This document shows positions 15,637 to 22,770 of a DNA stretch of 64,000 bases, piece after piece; positions within the stretch are counted from its first letter, which is position 1, and every line of letters begins with the position of its first letter. A program made the position numbers and the translations under genes. The notes beneath the pieces are model-generated. The model saw nothing but the letters and a program-made list of their open reading frames with translations, made no database searches and was not told the DNA's origin. This DNA comes from Microbacterium timonense (GTDB lineage Bacteria > Actinomycetota > Actinomycetes > Actinomycetales > Microbacteriaceae), in NCBI RefSeq assembly GCF_900292075.1, contig NZ_OLMV01000009.1, positions 51,331-115,330 of the forward strand, read 5' to 3'.

Positions 15637-17118
15637 GTGACCACGACGATCACCGAAACCCGTGAGTCCGAACTGCTCGCGTCCGTGCCCGACGGGCTGT
15701 TCATCGGCGGCCGCTGGCGCGCGGCCACCGGTGACAAGACACTCAAGGTCTACGACCCCTCCAACGGCGAGGTCGTCAAGGAGATCGCGAACGCTTCTCC
15801 CGAGGACGGGAAGGCGGCGCTGGATGCCGCCGTCGACGCGTTCCCGGCCTGGGCGGCGACGCCCGCGCGCGAGCGCGCCGAGCTGCTTCGGCGTGCGTTC
15901 GATCTGCTGCAGGAGCGCAAGGAGGAGTTCGCGCTGCTCATGACGATCGAGATGGGCAAGCCGCTGGCCGAGGCGCGCGGTGAAGTCGTGTACGGCGGCG
16001 AGTTCCTGCGCTGGTTCAGCGAGGAGACGGTGCGGGTGCAGGGCCGATATGGAGCGAACCCCGAGGGCACCGGCCGCATGATCGTGTCGCAGCATCCCGT
16101 CGGCCCGTGCTTCCTGATCACCCCGTGGAACTTCCCCCTCGCGATGGCCACCCGCAAGATCGCGCCCGCGCTCGCCGCGGGGTGCACCGTGGTCATCAAG
16201 CCGGCCGAGCTCACCCCGCTCACGACCCTCTACTTCGCCAAGCTGCTCGAGGACGCGTGGCTGCCTGCGGGCGTCGTCAACGTCTTCACGACCTCGACCT
16301 CGGGTGCCGTGTCCGAGCCGATCATCCGCGACCCCCGGCTGCGCAAGCTGTCGTTCACCGGGTCGACGCAGGTCGGGCAGAAGCTGCTCGAGCAGGCGGC
16401 GCAGGGGGTGCTGCGCACCTCGATGGAGCTGGGCGGAAACGCGCCGTTCGTCGTCTTCGACGACGCCGACCTCGACAAGGCGGTCGACGGGGCGATGCTC
16501 GCGAAGTTCCGCAACATCGGGCAGGCGTGCACGGCGGCGAATCGCTTCATCGTGCAGCGATCCGTGGCCGACGAGTTCGCCCGCCGCGTCACCGAGCGCG
16601 TGAAGGGCTTCAAGGTCGGTCGCGGCACGGAGGAAGGGGTCACGATCGGCCCGCTGATCGACGACCGCGCCGTCGCGAAGGCGTCGCAACTGGTCGAGGA
16701 TGCCGTCTCCCGCGGCGCCCAGGTGGCCACCGGCGGCAACGCGATCGACGGCGCCGGCACGTTCTACGAGCCGACCGTGGTGACCGATGTGCAGCCCGGA
16801 TCCGACATCCTGCGCGAGGAGATCTTCGGGCCGGTGCTGGCGATCATCCCGTTCGACACCGAGGACGACGCCGTGCGCATCGCCAACGACACCGAGTACG
16901 GACTCGTCTCGTACGTGTTCACCGAGAACCTCGCCCGTGGCCAGCGCATGATCGAGCGACTGGAGACCGGCATGATGGGCCTGAACGTCGGCGTCGTCTC
17001 CAACGCCGCCGCGCCGTTCGGGGGCTGGAAGATGTCGGGCCTGGGCCGTGAAGGCGGTGCCGAGGGCATCCACGAGTACCTCCAGACGAAGTACACGCTG
17101 ACACCCAACCCGTTCTGA
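15637..17118 (+). CDS. gabD: NAD(P)-dependent succinate-semialdehyde dehydrogenase (GabD type)
   Basis: A 493-residue soluble aldehyde dehydrogenase. PWNFPLAM and the catalytic pair E264 (MELGGN) and C298 (GQACTAAN) are intact, and the FNxGxxS-type C-terminal segment is present. The GTG at 15637 is five bases after AAGGGAG. The pattern FGGWKMSGLGREGGAEGIHEYLQ matches GabD-type enzymes, which oxidise succinate semialdehyde to succinate. It may be transcribed separately from the upstream hydroxylase, since 157 bases separate them. Confidence 0.88.
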   Translation: MTTTITETRESELLASVPDGLFIGGRWRAATGDKTLKVYDPSNGEVVKEIANASPEDGKAALDAAVDAFPAWAATPARERAELLRRAFDLLQERKEEFALLMTIEMGKPLAEARGEVVYGGEFLRWFSEETVRVQGRYGANPEGTGRMIVSQHPVGPCFLITPWNFPLAMATRKIAPALAAGCTVVIKPAELTPLTTLYFAKLLEDAWLPAGVVNVFTTSTSGAVSEPIIRDPRLRKLSFTGSTQVGQKLLEQAAQGVLRTSMELGGNAPFVVFDDADLDKAVDGAMLAKFRNIGQACTAANRFIVQRSVADEFARRVTERVKGFKVGRGTEEGVTIGPLIDDRAVAKASQLVEDAVSRGAQVATGGNAIDGAGTFYEPTVVTDVQPGSDILREEIFGPVLAIIPFDTEDDAVRIANDTEYGLVSYVFTENLARGQRMIERLETGMMGLNVGVVSNAAAPFGGWKMSGLGREGGAEGIHEYLQTKYTLTPNPF

Positions 17119-17211
17119 CCGGCGAAGCCTCCCTCCGGCACGAGCCCTGCGCCGATACAGTGCGAACGCGGTGGAGTGCGGCCGCGCTGTCGCATCGTCG
17201 GGAGGATGTCC

Positions 17212-17793
17212 ATGGAGACCGTCATCGCGAACGTCATCACGCTCGTGCTGTCCAACTTCACCGTCACGCTGTTCGTGCTCGGTCTGCTGACCGCCGGGAT
17301 CGGGATGCTGCGCCTTCGGGCGCGGCGCGGCCGACTGACCGCGGCGGACGTGTGGGCGAAGCTGCTCGACCACTTCCTGCTGCTGTCGGTCGGGGTGAGC
17401 TACCTCTACAACTTCGTGATGCACAGCGTGTTCGGCGACTTCACGGCGAAGGTGATCGGCTGGGACCAGAGTCCGTTCCAGCTGGAGGTGGCCTTCGCCA
17501 GTCTCGGCTTCGCGGCTGTCGGCTTCCTCGCCTTCCCCGCCGGTCGCCCGTGGCTGGTGAAGCTCGCCGCGCTTCTCGGGCCGGCGCTCTTCCTGTGGGG
17601 CGCGGCGGCGGGGCACATTTACCAGATCGTCACGACCGGAAATCAGGCGGAGGGCAACGCGGGCAGCATCCTGTACACCGACATCCTGCTGCCCGTGATC
17701 GGCTTCGTCTTCCTCTGGGGCTTCGTCCTCACGTCTCGGCGTGAGGCCGAAGGCTCGGACCGGGAAGCGGTCCCGGACGTCGTGGAGGCGTGA
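17212..17793 (+). CDS. DUF6790-like integral membrane protein
   Basis: 193 residues with about five hydrophobic segments. The central SYLYNFVMHSVFGDF and GWDQSPFQLEVAFASLGFAA strings are the recognisable part of the DUF6790 family. GGGAGG at 17200-17205 gives good spacing to the ATG at 17212 and is too close to the ATG at 17206. No biochemical role is known to me. Confidence 0.75.
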   Translation: METVIANVITLVLSNFTVTLFVLGLLTAGIGMLRLRARRGRLTAADVWAKLLDHFLLLSVGVSYLYNFVMHSVFGDFTAKVIGWDQSPFQLEVAFASLGFAAVGFLAFPAGRPWLVKLAALLGPALFLWGAAAGHIYQIVTTGNQAEGNAGSILYTDILLPVIGFVFLWGFVLTSRREAEGSDREAVPDVVEA

Positions 17794-17845
17794 GCGCGCG
17801 GCATCCCGTCCACATCTGCGCGACCAGAAGTGCTGTCGCTCGCAT

Positions 17846-17866
17846 CGCGGACGCTTCGCGTCCGCG
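17846..17866 (+). terminator. Hairpin after the DUF6790 gene
   Basis: CGCGGACGC and GCGTCCGCG form a perfect 9-bp stem with a TTC loop. No T-tract follows. It lies between the DUF6790 stop and the next start 20 bases downstream, so it may terminate or attenuate read-through. Confidence 0.5.
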
Positions 17867-17886
17867 GAGTGCGCCATGATGGCGGC

Positions 17887-19035
17887 ATGGTCCCCACACC
17901 GACGCCGGACGCCGTGTCGCCCCGATCATCCGGGCGGGACATGCGGCAGGAGCGTCTCCGCTCGCATCGCCTGAGCACGCCGGCGGCCAGCGTCGCCGAG
18001 GCGGCGCGGCACATGCTCGCCACGCAGGCGCAGGAGTTCTGGGGCGGGCGCTGGGCCGTCGCCGCCCGCACACGGGGCGTCACGACCGTCCGCGACGTGG
18101 ACGCCGCCTTCGACCGCGGCGAGATCGTGCGCTCGTGGACCATGCGCGGCACCATCCACCTCATTCCCGCCGAAGACCTCGCCTGGGTCCTCTCGATCAC
18201 GGGAGAGCGTCAGCGTCGGCAGGCAGCCGCCGTGCATCGGGCCGAGGGCATCGACGCGGATGAGGTCGATCGGGCAGAGGCCGCCGTCCGCGCCGCCCTT
18301 GCCGGCGGCAACCGTCTCACCCGCAAGGAGCTGTTCGAGGTGCTCGAGCGCGCCGGCGTGTCGACGGCGAAGCAGCGCGGCTACCACCTGCTCGTGGCGC
18401 TGTCGCTTCGCGCGGTCGTGTGCCAAGGTCCGGTCGTGCCGCGCGAGGGCGGTCCGACGCGGGAGCAGTACATCGTGCTGGCGGAGGAGTGGATCCGCGA
18501 CGCCGTCACGCCCGCCGACCCGCTCGCCGAGCTCTTCACGGGGTACATCCGCTCGCACGGCCCCGCGGGTGCGCGGGACTTCGCCTGGTGGACCGGTCTG
18601 CCGTTGGGCGTCTCGCGCGCCGCGGCGGAAAGGGCCGCCGCGTCGAGCAGCGACGGAGCTGGTGTGGCGGCACCCGTCGTCCTCGTCGACGACGACCCGG
18701 AGCCGACCTACATCGCCGCCGGGCCGCGGCCGCGCGCTCTGCCGTCGGCGCCCGCCGTCGTCGCGCTGCCGCCCTTCGAGGAGTACTACCTCTCGTACGT
18801 CGACCGCACGGTGCCGTGCGCGCCGGAGTTCCTGTCGGCGATCGGTCCGAGCATGAACGGGATCGTGCGGCCCATCCTCGTCGCCCGTGGCGAGATCGTG
18901 GGGGTCTGGACCCACTCGGTCGCCGTCGGGCGTCACGCCGACGACCCGATTCCCGAGCTGTTCGCCCCGGGAACCGCGACGGATGCCGAGATCGTGGCCG
19001 CCCTCGACCGCTACCGCCGGTTCATCACGGCGTAG
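17887..19035 (+). CDS. Winged-helix protein of the HTH_42 / AlkZ-like superfamily
   Basis: 382 residues. The segment LATQAQEFWGGRWAVAART contains QAQ at 47-49, matching the Q-x-Q catalytic motif of AlkZ/YcaQ DNA glycosylases that remove alkylated bases or unhook crosslinks. Further family hallmarks are RGTIHLI and the late YYLSYVDR stretch. It may therefore be a DNA repair glycosylase; many members are annotated only as winged-helix proteins. It is convergent with the RamB-like gene. Confidence 0.75.
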   Translation: MVPTPTPDAVSPRSSGRDMRQERLRSHRLSTPAASVAEAARHMLATQAQEFWGGRWAVAARTRGVTTVRDVDAAFDRGEIVRSWTMRGTIHLIPAEDLAWVLSITGERQRRQAAAVHRAEGIDADEVDRAEAAVRAALAGGNRLTRKELFEVLERAGVSTAKQRGYHLLVALSLRAVVCQGPVVPREGGPTREQYIVLAEEWIRDAVTPADPLAELFTGYIRSHGPAGARDFAWWTGLPLGVSRAAAERAAASSSDGAGVAAPVVLVDDDPEPTYIAAGPRPRALPSAPAVVALPPFEEYYLSYVDRTVPCAPEFLSAIGPSMNGIVRPILVARGEIVGVWTHSVAVGRHADDPIPELFAPGTATDAEIVAALDRYRRFITA

Positions 19036-19071
19036 GGCCTCCCGCTCGGGCACGAGGGGAGCGGCCTCAGG

Positions 19072-19109
19072 CTGTGGGTCGATCCAGACCCTGTGGGTCG
19101 ATCCAGACC
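19072..19109. repeat. Two tandem 19-bp repeats between convergent genes
   Basis: CTGTGGGTCGATCCAGACC occurs twice without a gap (19072-19090, 19091-19109). Each unit contains the small inverted repeat GGGTC/GACC, so either can fold. The position between two converging stops suggests a termination role. Confidence 0.75.
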
Positions 19110-19117
19110 CGCACCCG

Positions 19118-20554
19118 TCAGGCGTGGCGGTCGAGGAAGTCGTAGACCTCGTTGTCATCGACACCGGGGAAGGCGCCGCGGGGGAGTGGTGAGAACATCT
19201 GCATGTGCACGCGGGCGCTCGGCCATGCCTTGCCTGCCCAGCGTGCTGCGACGTCCGAAGCCGCCCGCCGGCAGCACGACTCGTCGGGACAGGTCGACGT
19301 CGCCCGCTTCTGCGTCTCGCGTCCCCGGAACCAGCGCGCGTCGTCGAACGGCACACCGACGGTGATCGAGAACTCGCCCGCCGAGGTCGTCCCGGTCTGC
19401 GTCGAGCACCAGTACGTTCCCGCGGGTGTGTCGGTGTACTGGTAGTGCTCGGTGGTGCGGTTCTGCTCCGAGAAGGCCGCGCGTGCCGAGAACTTGCGGC
19501 ACGCGATCTGCCCGTCCACCGCCCCGGTCACGTCCATGGGGAGCGGCAGGTCGTCGTTCTCGTACACGCGCGAGATGGCGCCGGAGCCGTCGACGCGCAG
19601 GAAGTGCAGCTTGATCCCGAGGTGGTGGGTCGCCAGGTTCGTCAGTCGCATGCCGGCTGCTTCGTGGGTCACGCCGAAGGCATCGCGGAAATCCTCGACG
19701 GCGAGGTTGCGGTCCTTCTTGGCCTGCTGCAGGAATGCCACCGAGGCCGTTTCGGGCATGAGACAGCACGCGGCGTAGTAGTTGATCTCGAGGCGCTGCT
19801 GCAAGAAGTCGGCGTAGTCGGTCGGCGGCTTGTGCCCGAGCAGTCGATGCGCCATCGCCTGCAGCGCCATCGACCGCAGGCCGTGGCCGCCGGGAATGGA
19901 TGCCGGGGGCAGATAGATGCGACCGTGCTCGAGGTCCGTCACCGAGCGCGTGGAGTGCGGCAGGTCGTTGACGTAGATGAGCTCGAAGCCGAGCTTCTCG
20001 GCCATGATGCTGACGGTGCGGTGAGTCAGGGCGCCCGACGCGTGGCCCGCAGCCTTCAGCTGCTTCTCGGCGAGCTTCTCGATGTCGGGAAGGTAGTTGT
20101 CGCGCTCCCGCATCTTCAGCCGCAGCTCGGTGTTGGCGCGCCGAGCCTCTTCGGGGGTGGCGATGGCCTCGCGTTCGCGGCGCTGCAGCTCGCGATGCAG
20201 GCCCAGGATCGACTCCAGTGTCTCGTCGCTCATGCCCTTCGAGACTTTGACGGGCGGCACACCGAGCTGGCGGAAGACCGAGCTCGACTGTGCGCGCTCG
20301 AGCTCGATCTCCAGCGCCGCACGCCGGTTCGGCGGCTCGGACGAGAGCAGATCGGCCACCTCGACCCCGGTCGCCGAGGCGATCGCCTGAAGCAGCGACA
20401 GCTTCGGTTCGCGCTTGCCGTTCTCGATGAGGCTCAGCTGGCTTCCCGCGACTCCGACGAGCGCGCCCAGCTCGTCCAGCGTGTAGCCGTGCGCCAGTCG
20501 CTGGTGGCGGATGCGATGGCCGAGGGTCGACAGCTCGAGCGAGGTGGGTGGCAT
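19118..20554 (-). CDS. RamB-like XRE-family regulator of acetate/propionate metabolism
   Basis: 478 residues. An XRE helix-turn-helix occupies about 10-70 (GYTLDELGALVGVAGSQLSLIENGKR). The middle has an ImmA/IrrE-like (M78) fold, but the metal motif reads MAHRLLGH rather than HExxH, as in regulators that lost peptidase activity. The C-terminal third (DESCCRRA...) is the short-chain-fatty-acyl regulator domain of RamB/ScfR. RamB proteins control acetate and glyoxylate-cycle genes by carbon source. It is divergent from pckG, a plausible target. Confidence 0.85.
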   Translation of the reverse strand: MPPTSLELSTLGHRIRHQRLAHGYTLDELGALVGVAGSQLSLIENGKREPKLSLLQAIASATGVEVADLLSSEPPNRRAALEIELERAQSSSVFRQLGVPPVKVSKGMSDETLESILGLHRELQRREREAIATPEEARRANTELRLKMRERDNYLPDIEKLAEKQLKAAGHASGALTHRTVSIMAEKLGFELIYVNDLPHSTRSVTDLEHGRIYLPPASIPGGHGLRSMALQAMAHRLLGHKPPTDYADFLQQRLEINYYAACCLMPETASVAFLQQAKKDRNLAVEDFRDAFGVTHEAAGMRLTNLATHHLGIKLHFLRVDGSGAISRVYENDDLPLPMDVTGAVDGQIACRKFSARAAFSEQNRTTEHYQYTDTPAGTYWCSTQTGTTSAGEFSITVGVPFDDARWFRGRETQKRATSTCPDESCCRRAASDVAARWAGKAWPSARVHMQMFSPLPRGAFPGVDDNEVYDFLDRHA

Positions 20555-20694
20555 TCCTTGATGCTAGCGAAAGAATCGCAACTCTTGACGCCACATTTCT
20601 TGGGAAGACGCCGTTGTGAAGGGTGAAAGTAGAGGAAGCGCACGAATCTGCATCGTCGAAACCATCTGACGGTCGATCAACGAGGAGCGACACC
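20555..20694. promoter_or_regulatory. Divergent promoter region of the RamB-like gene and pckG
   Basis: 140 bases, more AT-rich than the surroundings. AAAGAATCGCAAC near 20570 only loosely resembles the AAAGTTTGCAAA type of site bound by RamB. GAGGAG precedes the ATG at 20695. No operator can be assigned with certainty. Confidence 0.4.
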
Positions 20695-20802
20695 ATGGCC
20701 CTGGCCGACATCTTCACCCGCACCGAAGGCTCCGCCGCCCCACCCCCACCCCGACCGCGCGGACGTTCGGCGGGTTACCGACCGTCCAGGGCGAGGGGAT
20801 GA
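20695..20802 (+). other. pckG: Out-of-frame 5' segment of pckG
   Basis: An ATG with a strong GAGGAG site encodes MALADIFTRTEGSAA, a normal PckG beginning, but the frame runs into TGA at 20800. The rest of pckG is one frame away, and the 36 bases before its ATG at 20799 read TFGGLPTVQGEG, also normal for PckG. One extra C in the C-run at 20738-20741 would join them. Either a sequencing error or a real one-base deletion explains this. Confidence 0.8.
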
Positions 20803-22577
20803 CCGAGCTGCGTCGCTGGGTCGACGAGATCGCCGCGCTCACGCAGCCCGATCGGATCCACTGGGTCGACGGGTCGCGTGCCGAGAACGACGCGCTGCTG
20901 CGCGAGATGGTCGACGAGGGCAAGCTCATCAAGCTCAACCCCGAGTGGCGGCCCGGCTCGTACCTCGCCCGATCCCACCCGGGCGATGTCGCCCGCACCG
21001 AGGCGCGGACCTACATCGCTTCGGAGCGCGAGGAGGATGCCGGACCCACGAACAACTGGGTCGCACCCGACGAGATCCGGGCGACGATCACCCCGCTGTT
21101 CGCCGGCTCGATGAAGGGCCGCACGATGTATGTCGTGCCGTTCTCCCTGGGACCGGTGGGCGGGCCTCTGTCGCACATCGGCGTGCAGGTCACCGACAGT
21201 GCGTACGCCGTCGCCTCGATCGGCATCATGACCCGCGTCGGCACCGAGGTGCTGCGCGAGATCGCCGGTGGCGCCCCCTGGGTCAAGACCGTCCACTCCG
21301 TCGGGGCGCCGCTGCAACCCGGCGAGCAGGATGTCGCGTGGCCGTGCAACGACGAGAAGTACATCGTCCACTTCCCCGACACGCTCGAGGTCTGGTCGTT
21401 CGGCTCCGGCTACGGCGGCAACGCGATCCTCGCCAAGAAGTGCTTCGCACTGCGGATCGCATCGGTGATCGGGCGCAACGAGGGCTGGCTCGCCGAGCAC
21501 ATGCTGCTCATCCGCGTCATCGACCCCGCCGGCCGCGCGTACCACCTGGCCGCGGCGTTCCCCTCGGCGTGCGGCAAGACCAACCTCGCGATGCTGCGCC
21601 CGACCATCCCCGGCTGGCGCGTCGAGACGCTCGGCGACGACATCGCGTGGCTGCGTCCCGGTGAGGACGGGCGCCTGTGGGCGATCAACCCGGAGGCGGG
21701 GTTCTTCGGAGTGGCCCCGGGCACGGGCACCTCGACGAACGTCACCGCGGTCGAGACGCTCTGGGGCAACACGATCTTCACGAACGTCGCGCTGCGGCCC
21801 GACGGCGACGTGTGGTGGGAGGGCCTGACCGACGAGCCGCCCGCCGAGCTCATCGACTGGGAGGGCAAGCCCTGGACCCCGGCATCCGGTCGTCCCGCCG
21901 CCCACCCGAACTCGCGCTTCACCGTCGCCGCCGCGCAGTGCCCGCAGATCGCTGAGGATTGGGATGCTCCGCAGGGCGTGCCGATCGACGCCATCCTGTT
22001 CGGCGGACGCCGGGCGACCAACGTGCCGCTGGTCGTGGAGGCGACCGACTGGACCCACGGCGTCTTCATGGGCTCGAACGTGTCGAGCGAGCGGACCGCC
22101 GCGGCGGAGGGCACCGTCGGCGAGCTGCGCCGTGACCCGTTCGCGATGCTGCCGTTCTGCGGCTACAACATGGCGGACTACTTCGCCCACTGGCTCAAGA
22201 TCGGCCAGCAGCTGCGGTTCGACCGGGCGCCCCGGGTGTTCCAGGTGAACTGGTTCCGCAAGGGCTCGGACGGCCGGTTCCTGTGGCCCGGGTTCGGCGA
22301 CAACTCGCGTGTCATCGACTGGATCATCCGCCGCATCGAGGGCGAGGTCGGCGCCGTCGACAGCCCGATCGGCCGCCTGCCGCGCACGGACGACCTCGAC
22401 ATCTCGGGGCTCGACGTGACGCCCGAGGATCTCGACGAGCTGTTCGCGATCGACCCGAAGCTGTGGCTCCAGGAGGCCGATCTCACCGAGGAGTTCTACC
22501 GCACGTTCGAGGGCCGTGTCCCCGCGCCGCTGTGGGCCGAGCTCGCCGCGCTGCGGTACCGCCTGCAGCGTGCCTGA
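20799..22577 (+). CDS. pckG: Phosphoenolpyruvate carboxykinase (GTP), 5' frameshift
   Basis: The 592-residue body of GTP-dependent PEPCK, which converts oxaloacetate and GTP to PEP in gluconeogenesis. The P-loop-like segment FPSACGKTNLAML starts near residue 254, and FMGSNVSSE plus PFCGYNMADYF are also family-specific. The complete protein would start at 20695 but is interrupted by a frameshift (see the segment there). Translation from the ATG at 20799, after GCGAGGGG, would lose about 35 residues. A double hairpin follows the stop. Confidence 0.92.
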   Translation: MTELRRWVDEIAALTQPDRIHWVDGSRAENDALLREMVDEGKLIKLNPEWRPGSYLARSHPGDVARTEARTYIASEREEDAGPTNNWVAPDEIRATITPLFAGSMKGRTMYVVPFSLGPVGGPLSHIGVQVTDSAYAVASIGIMTRVGTEVLREIAGGAPWVKTVHSVGAPLQPGEQDVAWPCNDEKYIVHFPDTLEVWSFGSGYGGNAILAKKCFALRIASVIGRNEGWLAEHMLLIRVIDPAGRAYHLAAAFPSACGKTNLAMLRPTIPGWRVETLGDDIAWLRPGEDGRLWAINPEAGFFGVAPGTGTSTNVTAVETLWGNTIFTNVALRPDGDVWWEGLTDEPPAELIDWEGKPWTPASGRPAAHPNSRFTVAAAQCPQIAEDWDAPQGVPIDAILFGGRRATNVPLVVEATDWTHGVFMGSNVSSERTAAAEGTVGELRRDPFAMLPFCGYNMADYFAHWLKIGQQLRFDRAPRVFQVNWFRKGSDGRFLWPGFGDNSRVIDWIIRRIEGEVGAVDSPIGRLPRTDDLDISGLDVTPEDLDELFAIDPKLWLQEADLTEEFYRTFEGRVPAPLWAELAALRYRLQRA

Positions 22578-22609
22578 CCCCGTTCCGGGAGGACCCCACG
22601 CAGGGGAAG

Positions 22610-22648
22610 GTTGCCTCGACCCGCTTCTTCGCAGTGGGTCGAGGCAAC
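22610..22648. terminator. 13-bp hairpin downstream of pckG
   Basis: GTTGCCTCGACCC (22610-22622) and GGGTCGAGGCAAC (22636-22648) pair perfectly around a 13-base loop. It sits between the converging pckG and ABC exporter genes. No T-run follows. Confidence 0.6.
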
Positions 22649-22658
22649 GCTCCGTCCC

Positions 22659-22719
22659 GTTCACTTGCGCTGAACGTACGGCCGAACGCCGTGCGAGCGT
22701 ACATTCAGCGCAAGTGAAC
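22659..22719. repeat. 22-bp-arm inverted repeat between convergent genes
   Basis: The arms at 22659-22680 and 22698-22719 are complementary over 22 bp with one mismatch; they begin GTTCACTTGCGCTGAACG. The loop is 17 bases. Much longer than a typical terminator stem, it follows immediately after the 13-bp hairpin. Confidence 0.85.
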
Positions 22720-22770
22720 CGATTCAGGCGGGCGGTGCGCACCGAGGGCGGGCGGGCGGACCGCCCTGCG

